From Numida meleagris (taxonomy: Eukaryota > Chordata > Aves > Galliformes > Numididae), in NCBI RefSeq assembly GCF_002078875.1, contig NC_034410.1, forward strand, positions 83,849,506-83,913,505: 64,000 bases of DNA, read 5' to 3'. Of this stretch, positions 25,787-36,660 are shown piece by piece. Numbering within the stretch: the first letter of the stretch is position 1; each line of letters begins with the position of its first letter. A program made the position numbers and the translations under genes. The notes beneath the pieces are model-generated. The model ran no database searches, was not told the origin of the DNA, and worked only from the letters and a program-made list of their open reading frames with translations.

Positions 25787-26196
25787 ATAAAAATGTATTT
25801 AGAAAAAAATTAGATATAGCTAGAGGTTTAGATATGGATACATGTATGCACGTGTCCAACTTTACCAGCTCATTTTGGAACTGAACAGTTATAAATCTTT
25901 TAAATGTACTTACCAGCTCTGGAGGTAACAATAAAAATTGATAACACCATACATATAAATACTACATCTGTTGTTAATCTAGGATTTCTAGGGGATTCTG
26001 AGATCTTCACTGAAAGGCCAATTTGTAACCATTATTTTTTAAACTGGGTTTAACAGTGAGAATTCTAAATTCAAAGGCAAGGTCTAGATCCTCCAAATGA
26101 GTAAAATCAAGTTAAATGACAGCACTGGTCACCTCTGACTTGGCACTTTTCAAGGCCCACTGCACAGGACAAAGAAGAAAACAACTGGGAGCCATT

Positions 26197-26244
26197 GGCA
26201 CCAAGACTGTAATCAGCCTTCGAACCAGGTGTTATGTAGCTTTG
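26197..26244 (+). repeat. Right copy of a diverged direct repeat
   Basis: It carries 'ggcaccaagactg' followed by 'cagccttcgaaccaggtgtt' and 'atgtagctttg', matching the copy at 25173-25222 in the same order and orientation about 1 kb away. No CR1 material follows it, unlike the left copy. Confidence 0.4.
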
Positions 26245-26789
26245 AGTTTGTTTCTTGGTTGGGCCTAACACGTACGATTTAACCTATGAAGCTTCTTGTG
26301 GTTTAACCTGTTGCAACTTTAAGGCCTCTGCAAGGATAGCAGCTTTTTTGCACTGATCACTGGTGAACTGCTTATTTCCAGGTGCATACCATCCCTGCCA
26401 TGAAGCACTCATTGTATCTTTTGTGTCATAAAGGCAAAAAAGAAAAAAAATATATAATAGAGGAGTGAAAACAAAGAGTACACCTCCAGTTGGTCCATCA
26501 GATCATTGAAAAGGTTTGTCTTAATGTCCTTTATAATTCTGTCAATATCCACTGCTTTTTCGCCAACAGCATATGAGTGAAATTCTATGGGACAGAAGAT
26601 TCTGAATTTGATTTATCAGGAGGTGTCCCTTTGTTGATGTCTACATATATGGAATTTGTCTCTTCAGTTCTGTCAGATGTGTTCTTTCACTGTGATGTTT
26701 TACACATAGCTAAAGGCCACCATGTATCTTGAATAGAAGCTTTCTGTCAGCCTGTACTTCAAATTTCCCTACCTCCTCATCAATGAATA

Positions 26790-27140
26790 CTTAATGGCGC
26801 AGAGCTCTGTAAAGAGAGAAAATTCTCTTCAAGGGGAAGAGGTACATAGGAAAGGAAAGAACAATAGGAAAGGAGATGCAAATATATGGGGAAGTTCGGG
26901 AATAGCTACCCTCAATCTTAGACAGCCCAATAGTATAGGAAAAGGAAGAATGGTAGAGAAAACAAGTACAGAGAGAGACCTCCTCAGAGTTACATGATAC
27001 AGGAAAGTGTCGGGAGGAGGAAGAAGACTGTATTGGAAGACACAGCATAACATGAAGCAAAACTAAGCACAGGAAGTTAGAACTGGAGAAGAAAGGACAA
27101 ATGCTCAAGAGACAAATTTGAAGGAGAAAATGTAAAAGCA
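26790..27140 (+). repeat. Purine-rich low-complexity tract
   Basis: About 350 bases with strong A/G bias on the plus strand, including 'agggagg'-like and 'gaagaaagg'-like runs. It creates a minus frame at 26791-27165, about 124 residues rich in Leu, Ser, Phe and Cys, which has no start context or domain and is read as an artefact. Similar but shorter blocks lie at 22310-22560 and 24940-25090. Confidence 0.5.
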
Positions 27141-30100
27141 AAATTGTACATAGATAAACTATCATTCTCCTGTAACATTGCAGTGCACCAGAATCTACAG
27201 TGAGCTGTGCTAAATAGCAGGTCTGTTGGGTATCACAAGGTTATTATTTTATATCCTGGGAGCTAAGGCACTGAAACACAAAGTGACTCTCACGAGGGTG
27301 CAGTGGAACTCTACAAGTGGAAAAGGGGGCTGAACTTAGACAACATTGCTGAAGTATCATTCCTCTTAGCAAAGTTTCAGACATTTGTAATAAAAATAAT
27401 GGAATGAAGTACGCTATGAAGTTGGACATCAAATGTCATTACAGCCAAGGTATGATTTTATGTTGAACAAAATTATTGTACTGCTTTTTTTTTTTCTGTC
27501 ATTGCAAGCCACACTACTGGAATTAGCCAGCCATGGTATAATCTGTCAGGAAAGCTGTAAAAAAAAATACCTGTAGACCATTTAAATAACTCTAGCCTCA
27601 AACACAAATATTTACTGAAATTTTAGTGTTATCTGCCAGTATAGATGCAATGCATGTTCTGATGTTACTGTACAATGAGTGACTGCCAATACAGACTTCA
27701 AAGCTGTTCCTGTTTTTAAATCTATTATTTACTCTACAGCTCTTCCTGATCAAACATTATTCAGACTCTACCCCGACGCACTGATAACTCTTACGCTGCA
27801 CCAGCATATAGAAAAATCTCACAGTAGCCATTTACATCAAGAATTTGATGTAAAAACACACACGCTTTTTCATATGGAATCTGAACAGCACAATATGGAG
27901 AGCATGTTACAAAAATTATTGGTCATTATAGGAAAACAGTTTGCTTTTTTTGGCAATTATGTTATACCAGTGTCTCTGGAGACGGAATTAAAACTGACAC
28001 AAGATGAATTTTCTACATTTAGAGTCAAGACTCCAGACTCTCATAAGATGGACACTGGTAAACACTGCTGAATCTTCCAGTAATGCAGAACAAGCAAAGT
28101 TAAATTGAGTCCTCAGCTTTCAGCAGCAAACTGGACTGGCTGTAAGCATAGCCAAAGCAGAAATTGCCCAACGTAGCAGGCTACTGGGAAGACAAAGTAC
28201 ATTAACTCCCCACTCCCTCCCACCAATTTTTTCCATATTAGGACTGGGAAAGACAGGTTGACTGAAGCTGCTGCTGCCCCTAAAGTAGGAGTGGAAACTA
28301 TTGGTAGAATGCCCAGTCCCAGCAGCTGTGATAGTTGACTAGAATCAGTCCCTGGAGGCAGCAAGATTAGCAACATGGATCCTCTACATCCCTCTGCTGC
28401 AGTTCCCCACTTTTCTGTGGCGAGCAGAAGTGGCCCTATCCCATCTGTTGTTTTAGGAGGACTTGACTGCCAACTTTGCCTGAGCCATTGAAAAGCCTGT
28501 TGCTAGCTCTAGAATAAAAAGACACAGAAATGTTGTTAACTGTAAATACAGAATAATCATGGCATTATTTATATGTAGAAATTCAGAGTGTGCCCTTGGT
28601 TGAAGTGCAGTATGTACTACACTACTTGTTCCAAAATGCCAATGGCAATCACCATTTCATTCTCCACTAATGCCTATCTCAGGTTCTCCTTTTTCTACTG
28701 CAAGTTCTCTGTGGTGAATTTACTAGGTTAGTGTTAAAACTAACTTTCTTCATTCAGGAAGGATAAATGTTTTGTCGTCACTATCTGCATTTGAGATGTG
28801 AACCACAAAGGTAACCACCTTTTGTTTTCAATTTCCATCTTCCCAGTGTTTTCAGGATTTGTGGCTTGGGAATTTCAATTTCTTCTGCCAAGAGTCCGTG
28901 ATCCTGGGAACTTCTGTAGATGATAAATTCAGTAACCAAATTTAGAGTCTTGAAATGGAACTCCTCAAGTCTATTCCATGGCTGTCTGGCTGATTTTTGT
29001 GCTCTGGAGCTTTGCTCCTGCAAGCTAACAGGCTTCAGATCTTCATTGATAGAACTGAAGTATTTCTATAGATCTGCAAATTTTTCTCTCAGTCCACCTC
29101 TTGCCTATGATATTCCTTCATGTCACAGCCAGTTCTTTTCACTGTGGCAGAATTTTACGTTGTAACCGCTTTTCTGGTTTTACAAATCCAGACAGCTTTT
29201 TATTCTAAGTGTCACAGTGAGCTATATTATAGCGCTCCTCTTTATCATCCGTATTTGTGAGGCTCCCGAGGATAAGATTTCATGCTCTTTATTTCATACT
29301 CCTTATGCCTGCTTCCTCTTTGGAGGAACTTCAGCGCTAGGAGGAAGAAGAACTTTCTCTCAGCTTTTGCTAGGACTCAGTCTTGAAGGACTGCTGTTTG
29401 GCTCGTTCACCTGTTTCCCCAGTCTCCCTATTTCTGGCATGTTTCAGTTTTTTCTTAAATGGAGCTGCTTCCAACAGTAAGCAAAATCTGACTTTTCTAT
29501 GCAGACATCCTTGCCCTTCTCAGTGAAAACCCAAAGGGAATCATGGCTGGATGCCTTCTTCAGCTTTTGTCTTGGACCGTGTCTCCCATTATTTCAGTTG
29601 TGATTGTAAAGGAGCTTGATTGATTTTTAGATTAGCCCTCACTGAAGACTGGATATTTGCTCACCAGCTTTGATGAACTATCAGGAAAATGCAGTAGGTC
29701 ATTCTAAATAAATAAACAAATAATCACTTTGAGTTTTAAAAGAAGAAAATAGTGGGAAATTTAAAATTATTTTTAAACTTTGTAAACCTTCGCAATCAAG
29801 CTTACCTGGTACCCCACGGTAGCTTTGATAAAACTGGCATGCTCCTGATGGCAGTGAAAAATGACTTCCTACCTTCCCATAACAACCAAACTTGGCGCCA
29901 GAACTTGTTTGAAAATCCAGAGGACACCCAGAACCATGGAGTATTTCTCATCCATCTGTTTCATACAAAAGAGGAGTTAGTTCATCGCCATCAGAGTTAA
30001 TCCTTGCCTCCTAGTAAAGTCTCCTCTTCCTGTCCCTCCCCCAGTGACTCTTTGAACATAGGAGGAAAATATTTGCAAGCTCTGATCTTCTCTGACCCCA

Positions 30101-30719
30101 TCAGCGGAGACGCTCGAGTCTTAAGACACTCTGTGTACACTTCTTTGCCTTCATTTTCCACCAAAAGCTTATTGCTTTCAGTCTGTTTCATCTTGCCTCT
30201 CCATAGCACCAGACTAGCTGAGGGGTGAAACTGCCAAATTACGCTAAGCAAGACTTAAGGGCAAACATCCAAGTGCAAGATTAAGAGCAAAAGGTTATTA
30301 ATAAAACCATGATGAATACAGTTCTGGTCTATACTTAACAACGTGACTCCTGCTCTTTCATGTATCCCTTGAGGGATTTCTTTTGTACTGTCCTGTGCTG
30401 AGTGCAGAAGATCGTGGATTCATAAAGTCTACCTTCCTCCCAGGTGGCTAGCTCACCTCTGTGAGATTTCCAGTTCCAAGTGCTCAATATTCCTTCAAGG
30501 TTCTGTTTCTGGATGCAAATGAAAATGTTGATCACATTTCTTGAGAGAGGCACCTCAGATGCATAAATAGACATTTCCATGTCAGCCTGGCAGGGACTGT
30601 CAAATGGATAAATACAGCTGATTTTGCCTCCCGAGATCAGACGTGTTGTGCACCAAGAGCATATTCTCCCTTTGTCCTTCAGCAGCCAGCTGACTAACTG
30701 CCCATGCCACTGGGATTCT
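27141..30719. other. Intergenic DNA, no gene seen
   Basis: A 130-codon stop-to-stop frame at 27679-28071 is the longest isolated plus frame in this part, but it has no ATG near its start, no domain I recognise and AT-rich codons. Shorter opposed frames near 28.8-29.5 and 29.75-30.25 kb are likewise unrecognised. No transposon identified. Confidence 0.5.
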
Positions 30720-30925
30720 TTTTAACTCCTCACTGAAGTTATTTATACAATTGTAATAAATCTATTATGAGTTATCATAATGGCACGTGTTCTGCCATTC
30801 ACTGGTAGGCTAGTGACTATCTACAGACATCACAGTTTATGAATGTGGATGGCAGATGCTGTAAAATCCACGTGGTATGAATACATACATAACATTCATT
30901 GTACATAATGTTACAGGTATAGTGT
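30720..30925. promoter_or_regulatory. Possible enhancer-like AT-rich block
   Basis: A block with ATTTATACAATTGTAATAAA near 30740, TTATGAGTTATCATAATGGC near 30765 and a CACGTG E-box near 30784 and 30870 (CACGTG-like). Motif density resembles developmental enhancers, but this is an inference from composition only. Confidence 0.22.
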
Positions 30926-32844
30926 CTTTTTTTTTTTTTTAATATTAGCCTTTCTATGGTTTGCTGTGTGCCTACATACAAAGTGTATTTTCTTCTGACC
31001 TAACCACACTGGAATTCAGGCAGGCAGAGAGTCTCTTTTATAGTTAAACTGTAATTCCATTAACAAAGAATATATATTTTTAATCCTGTTTCTACCTTAT
31101 CTTTTATACTCCCTGTTCCCTGAAGATACGGTCGGTCTGCCTTGGCACAGAAAACAGATAGGAAGCCTAGATACTGATTTTCAAGATAGACTTCATTTTG
31201 GAATTTATAGATGCAATAGACCTTGATTTTGGCTGCCTTCAGAGAACGGTTTCAACCAAGCAGAGTTGATGTGGTAACTCTGCATGATGATTACATCTGT
31301 GATTGTCCAGTGAGCCTGCCCAGCGTACACCCCTGAGTTTGGTCACAATTATTTTCATTCTGACAAAATGATATGGTAGGAGAATAGAGCTATAACCAGG
31401 GTGATCTTCTCCAGCCATAAGCTGTTTGCATCATGTTCTGTCTTCTAAAAATTTTCAAAATCAGTGGAATAGAAGAAGTTCTAATTGTTTTACAAAATGA
31501 TGTATAAACTCAGCTGTACAGTTATTTGTCTCTTCTGCAGTATTTCTAGGAAAAGAAGTATGTTGATTTTTAGAAGGATGCTAAAAAAGACATTACAACA
31601 CACCAAGATTTTCATTTTAGAAAACCAATGGCTAAGAATGAAAGGCTTCCCCTCTAATGCACTAATGCATTATATATGTATTTATATATAATGTATATAT
31701 CAGCTTTCGGCAGGAATTGAAGGTGGCTAAATGATATCTATCTCTATTAGCCAGCCCATCTTTTCTAATTCATTAAGTGATGACTTAGATGTGCGACATG
31801 CCTCGGTTTTTCTTCTCTCTCCCTCCCAGCACTCACTGGAAGAATTCTGTGTTTGTGGGGTTGTACAGCAAGACTCATTTGGTTTTACTAAGCTGATGGA
31901 TGACAGCTTGTTTGCTTGGGAACACACTGTGGAAAAGCCATCCTTGGCACTGGGGTACCAGTGCCAGCAGTAGCTGGTGGGCTTCAGACAACAGAGGCAA
32001 TTCTTCCTCTATCATTGGAAGTTCCACTGACTCGAGGAGTGGAGGTGTTTGGCTCAGTCTTCTTCCTGGGATTTTAGGCCATTACAGTTTTTCAGGTAAC
32101 GGGAGCTTAAACTGATGTCTAGAGAAAAGCACATCTGCCCAGCCTGCTCTGAGTTCAGGGTGTCCTGCATGGCAGGGATTTTAATGTGAAGCTCAAATTA
32201 TTGGCAATGATGGTATTACAAAAAAAAAAGAATGAAATTCAGATGGTGAAATAAATGCAGTGTAAAGAACTGGAATAGAAACGGGGGAATGGATTTTTCC
32301 ACTGGTAGTGGCTTCACATTTGGTGGCCACAGAAACATCTTTTTAAACTGTATTGCACATTGTGGTGGATGAACCAAAGGGGCAGAGAGCTATTCAGCTT
32401 TCTTGGTCTTCTCAGCTCCAGCTACTTTCTGATGAATGGGGCTCCTAATCACTTGATATTGAGGTATGTTTCATAGCTCACTTGACACAGCTTGCTGTTG
32501 CAATCTTTGGTTTATTCACATCCAGTGAACTTCATTGTGCCTTGATTTTTTGGAGGACTACGTTTTTAGTGCCTATCTGTTTAACAAAAGGTTCTTCTAA
32601 CTCATGGTATCTAGTCAATTGAACATGAGCTTTTAAAATGAGGTATTGACTATTCTTTGTTCAAACAGAGATTAAACTTTATTTCCAAATTTTGAATAGT
32701 TTTTTTTTTTCTTTCTTTCCTCCTTTTTAAAATCTAGTGCATGATGTTGTTGCATTTGCAGAGCTTGATCCAGAAGAATCGAAGAACATGCTTAAGGAAA
32801 AGAATGGCATGTGGTTCATGAACCCCATAATTAGTTCCCCTTCC
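30926..32844. other. Intergenic DNA, no gene seen
   Basis: Contains a T run at 30928-30941, an AT-palindromic stretch at 31665-31702 and a T run at 32700-32710. Overlapping frames at 31731-31973 and 31727-31927 are on opposite strands and unrecognised. Confidence 0.55.
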
Positions 32845-33000
32845 TAGCTCTAAGCAGTAATTAAATCTGTCACTTCTGCTCTGCTGATTCATTTATTTAG
32901 CTATTTAATTGCTCAGCTGAATACATCTTTATCTCCGGAACTGCAATATTTTATTCAGACAAAGAAATAGCATAATCCATTTTTTATTTTTTTTCCGAGA
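32845..33000. promoter_or_regulatory. Possible enhancer-like TAAT cluster
   Basis: AGTAATTAAATC near 32856, TTTAGCTATTTAATTGCTCA near 32896 and 'cataatcc' near 32971 cluster within 150 bases with an even base texture otherwise. I infer possible homeodomain binding; sequence alone cannot show function. Confidence 0.2.
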
Positions 33001-35415
33001 GCAGGGACATGTAAAAGAAAAGAACACTAATACTAGATGATTTGGAGGTGTTGTCAGTTTTCACTTATCAAATAAAACAGTGTTTAAGGGAAAACTTCAA
33101 CCATTGCTTGAGGATGGCTTCCCGTATATAGGCTTGTTTCCCTGGGAAATTATGTCAAATGCTGGGACCCAGTCTATTTGATCTGTATTTCCATTTCCAT
33201 GAGTTAACTTAAAGCACTCTGGGGAGAAGTGGTCACAATCTTCTATAAAACCAGTATTCTTATCCTGATCTACAGGCAGAATATTTCATAAACATTTTAA
33301 ATTTGTAAATATCTACTAAATTGTATGTAAACTAAATGACTTATCTTCAAATATAGCATTTTGATTTACAAAGAAACAGCTTTTTTAATACTTTCAAGCT
33401 TAAAAAGGAGTGAATATGTCTCTGCAAGGCATATTTCCATACATGCAGTTTTCATCATGTTTTCCTCGTCCTTTAAGGGAGGTTACAAAATTCCCTCGCT
33501 GCCTTTTACCAATAGGTTGGAAGGACTGATGTAGGAAAGCAGCTACCTCTGGAAAAAACAGTGAGGACAATGTGAATACAGATCAAATCAAACACAGTCT
33601 TGTCAAGACAAGGAAATATTGTGAGTTTTTTGAACTTTTTTGTCTTCTTGTCTCTGAATTCTGTAACAGTAGTTGATCCAGGAAGTGGAAGACACAAAAA
33701 CCACCAGAGACTCAGAGGACAATATTTTTATTTCACTTCTGGCATCAGCAGCTCAGTTTTGCCAGTTTGTTCACCTGCCTAGTTGGCTAGAGTTTTATAT
33801 GATGTATACAATCTTGCATTTCACTCCATTCATCACTTATTTTTGCTGTCTTATCCCTCAGCTTCAACTATACCTCTGTTTAAGTCACAAGTCATCTTTT
33901 TCCCAGGTATGTTCGTTATTCTACAAATAATTTTCTGTTTTCCTGGAAGGGGTTTTGTTGTTGTTCTCAAGGATATTTAACCTCGGTGAAGGCTCAGTTC
34001 ATGTCTTTGCAATACAAAACATGCCCATGCTGTCACAGCAGAGACCCCCACCTTGGCTCCGCTGGAAGTGAAGGCAGGCCCCTACATGAAGATCAGCCAG
34101 CAGAACGGGGAATGGGCAGGATTTATTAGCAATATTGTGATGCCTTGCAATTGCAGTTGCACATCTCGCGATACCTCTGGCTGCTGAGCTATGTGGGCTT
34201 CCCCCTGCCTGCAATGCATCAGGGATCGTTGCCTCACTCACCCCATCCACACGGCCCCATTCTCAGCAAGAGCTTTGTCAGCCTGTGGGCTGGTGGCCAC
34301 AGCCGGACAATGCTCGGTCAGTATTGTCTGTGTAGTGTTATTGTTCTGCATCTGTGCACTCTGGCTGACTGAAAGCTCTTTGTTAAAGGAAAGAATATTT
34401 CTCTCCCTGCTGAAACCAGGAAGTCTGGAAATCTTGCAGGCAGTTTTGTTCATACTGCGCCTGTGTTTGTGATCCTCAGACCAGCATTTTGCATGAGCTT
34501 CACTTAAATATTATCTCTTTTAAGTGCATTTCTTCAACTGATGTCTGCTAACTGTGTGATCTTTGTTATGTAGGACACGTGCTTAAATTCAGGGAGTTAG
34601 TAAAGCAGCAAAAACTGTCTCTGGACATCCTTTGAGGATCAGGGTGCTTTGAGGATAAGCCTGTATGTGAATGGGTTTAGTGTGAGAAAGCAGTGCTCAG
34701 TGTGGCAGGACAAACAAGTAAGATCAGAGGAGGGCACGGGAATGGAACAGAGAAAATAATGTTTATTTGTAGTGAAAGAGAAATTTATTATGGAGTTGGT
34801 GGAAAGTGAGCACAGGAAACGGATAATTTCAGATGGCTTTCATCTCAGTTATAAGAGAACATGAGGATAGCCATATTAGCAACAGGATTAACTACTTTTA
34901 CACAGACGTGTACGTAAACATTGAGACACAAGATCTAGAGGGACATCTGGGAATGCCTGTGAGGGGGAGGAGGGGACAGTGACCATCGGCTTCCCCTGCG
35001 ATGAACTTAGCTGTTCTCATCCTGCCACCAACAGGCTAGTAATTACTATCTCAAAGGCATTGTTGAGTTTACAGGCAGTCAAGCAGGATGAAAACAAGGC
35101 ACTGTTGCTGCTCTGCCCTCCCTGTGCAGGAGCAGGCAGCGCTCAGCTGCTCACACAGCATGAACGGGGAGGCTGCAAAGTGATGCACAAGCTCTAGGTC
35201 CTGGATCTGCTCGGGGAGACGTTCTACTAGATCAAAGCTTGATCAAAACACACACAATTTTTGTGCGTGTTTTTAAATGTGGTTTCTGATTAGTTTTCAG
35301 TTCTAACACACTGCATAGTTGGAAAGTTCAGGCCGGATTTTATCATCACTTGCAGTGCTGGAATATGCTGGTGTAAAATGCATCTAAATCAAATCAGATG
35401 CAAGCTCCCAGTTTT
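33001..35415. other. Intergenic DNA, no gene seen
   Basis: GC rises somewhat at 34.0-34.4 kb and 34.95-35.2 kb. Frames there (33999-34472, 34979-35197) overlap each other on both strands and show no domain. A near-perfect 13-bp inverted repeat with a 3-base loop lies at 35245-35273. Confidence 0.5.
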
Positions 35416-35462
35416 GATACAAATCATAGAATGGCTTGGACTGGAAGAGACCTTAAAGATCA
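35416..35462 (-). mobile_element. CR1 retroposon 3' end, minus strand
   Basis: The complement of the CR1 terminus: 'atagaatggcttggactgga' near 35427 followed by 'agagaccttaaagatc'. About 45 bases remain. It is the only recent CR1 in the window on the minus strand, and it lies 150 bases upstream of the promoter region. Confidence 0.75.
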
Positions 35463-35579
35463 AATGCACCCGGGGCTGTACTTCATTAATGTAGTGATAT
35501 ATTTATTGACATATTGGAAACTTATTGCTAATATTTTAATTAGGAGTAGCCATTGCTTATGTTATTTGCTTGATGTAAC

Positions 35580-36121
35580 GTATCTGTGGGGCTGAATGCT
35601 ACCCCTGGACAACTCTGGTCACTTTGCTGGGTTATATAAGATGCACAGAGCTGGGTACCTATAAATATTAGCATGCAGCTGTCACAAAAGGATTGTGAGC
35701 GGGCTGCTCGGGACCTGGAAAACATAATAACTTGGCACCCGGGAACATGCAACTCTGATAACATATTGCAAGGTTACGTGTTGGGGGAGAGGGTAGGAAG
35801 GTGGTGATTGCTTTTTATCTTGGTCTCTTTTTTTTTAATTTTACCTTCTTTGTACTTCTGGTGTAGGTCGAACCTTTACAATTTTTATCACATTAGGATG
35901 TGACATTCCCGGCCTTGACAGTGCTTTTGTTTGGATATTTATAGCAGCTTCTGGTCATTGTCGAGCAAAGGAGATTGCCCTGCCCTCTGGCCCTTTCTTA
36001 AGCAGATTTTGGGCAGAAGCTCCTCTCATGTGGCACTAATTGAAATGATTGGTGGAGGGGGTGTTGTGAGCGCTCTGTGCCTGACTCGGGCTTATCTGCC
36101 AGGGGCTAAGCCAGGGGAGGC
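35580..36121 (+). promoter_or_regulatory. Upstream promoter region of CpG-island gene
   Basis: Between the last CR1 and the homopurine tract the sequence is even-textured and motif-rich. It has a TATATAAG box at 35633-35640, a second AT-rich element GGATATTTATAGC near 35933 that resembles a MEF2-type or TATA word, a CATTCC word near 35906, and a TTATCTG GATA-type word near 36091. These could make an alternative TATA promoter or a proximal enhancer of the gene starting in the CpG island. The assignments are by eye, and the muscle-type flavour is only a guess. Confidence 0.4.
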
Positions 36122-36190
36122 AGGGAGGAAAGAAGGGAGGAAAAAAAAAAGGAGAGAAGAGGGAGAGGAAGGAAAAAAAAAAAAAAAAAA
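36122..36190 (+). repeat. 69-base homopurine tract at promoter
   Basis: An uninterrupted run of A and G from 36122 to 36190, ending in 18 A's, with an internal run of ten A's. Perfect homopurine tracts of this length can form triplex DNA and exclude nucleosomes. It sits immediately 5' of the CpG island. Translations across it give the lysine/glutamate-rich or phenylalanine-rich parts of spurious frames at 35931-36469. Confidence 0.85.
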
Positions 36191-36199
36191 CTCAGGCTT

Positions 36200-36586
36200 T
36201 GCTTCGCTCTGGTCGTGCTGCCGGCCATCTGTCCACGCTCGGGCTCGGAGACGGGCGGAGGGACGCGCTCGCCGCAGCTCCGCAGGTCGGTACCGCCGCC
36301 GGACCGCGGGCGCTGGGCTCCCTACTGGAGCTACGCTGGGGCGTTGTGTGCTGCTGCGTCTCGCTCCTGGGTGCGGGTCTGGGTGGTGTGCCCGGCGCTG
36401 GGCTCTCGGCAGTTGGGCACGCTGCTCGCCGAGCGCTGGCTGAAGTCGCTGAAAGATTTCGAGCGGCAAGTTGGAAGCGATTCGGGTGGAGATGGGGCTC
36501 GTGCGGGCGGCTCCTCGTCCGGGCGAGTGAGCTGCGCTGAATTATGTGTTAGGGATTGTCAGCTGGAAAGTGCGCGCTTCCCTGGG
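36200..36586 (+). other. Candidate non-coding first exon
   Basis: The plus strand of the CpG island ends in GGG followed by GTGAGTAA at 36587, a near-consensus donor. The start is not defined by sequence; 36200 is placed at the island's edge after the homopurine tract. Only short ATG frames occur near the end: a 13-codon frame at 36492-36530 and a two-codon frame at 36544-36552. The main protein therefore probably starts in a later exon, beyond this window. I do not recognise the gene. No coding exon is identifiable in the following 27 kb, so the first intron would be very long, as in many developmental regulators and adhesion or signalling genes. Confidence 0.45.
36492..36530 (+). CDS. Short upstream ORF in the candidate first exon
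   Basis: ATG with G at -3 and G at +4, a strong initiation context, opens 12 codons rich in Arg, Pro and Ala before TGA at 36528-36530. If the exon call is right, this uORF would lie in the 5' leader and could lower translation of the main frame. The peptide itself is unlikely to be functional. Confidence is limited by the unproven exon. Confidence 0.25.
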   Translation: MGLVRAAPRPGE

Positions 36587-36594
36587 GTGAGTAA
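36587..36594 (+). other. Splice donor of candidate first exon
   Basis: GTGAGTAA after an exon end of CTGGG matches the vertebrate donor consensus closely. It sits at the 3' side of the CpG island, the usual place for a first-exon donor. Confidence 0.5.
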
Positions 36595-36660
36595 CTCCGC
36601 CTGAGCCGGCAGCTTGCGGGTTGAAATGCGAAGGTATTTTTTTTTTTTTGGAGGCCTGTC

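Larger units (their letters stand above)
36191..36660 (+). promoter_or_regulatory. CpG island promoter
   Basis: By hand count about forty CpG dinucleotides fall within roughly 350 bases (36195-36545), whereas the surrounding tens of kilobases have very few. GC content is high throughout, and there is no TATA box in the island itself. Vertebrate CpG islands of this kind mark transcription starts of widely expressed or developmental genes. The island ends soon after the splice donor at 36587, and CpG frequency falls away by about 36760. Four overlapping frames of 113-170 codons on both strands here are a by-product of high GC. Direction is inferred as plus from the donor; a bidirectional start is possible. 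Confidence 0.8.

Noticed and set aside
26791..27165. 124-codon minus frame resembling a membrane protein
   Set aside because: Same compositional cause as above, opposite a purine-rich tract; no ordered domain or regular helix spacing.
35931..36604. Four overlapping frames of 113-170 codons across the CpG island, on both strands
   Set aside because: They are Arg/Ala/Gly/Pro-rich by composition, one translates the homopurine tract as a Lys/Glu run, and they lack consistent starts or domains. High GC and CpG explain them.
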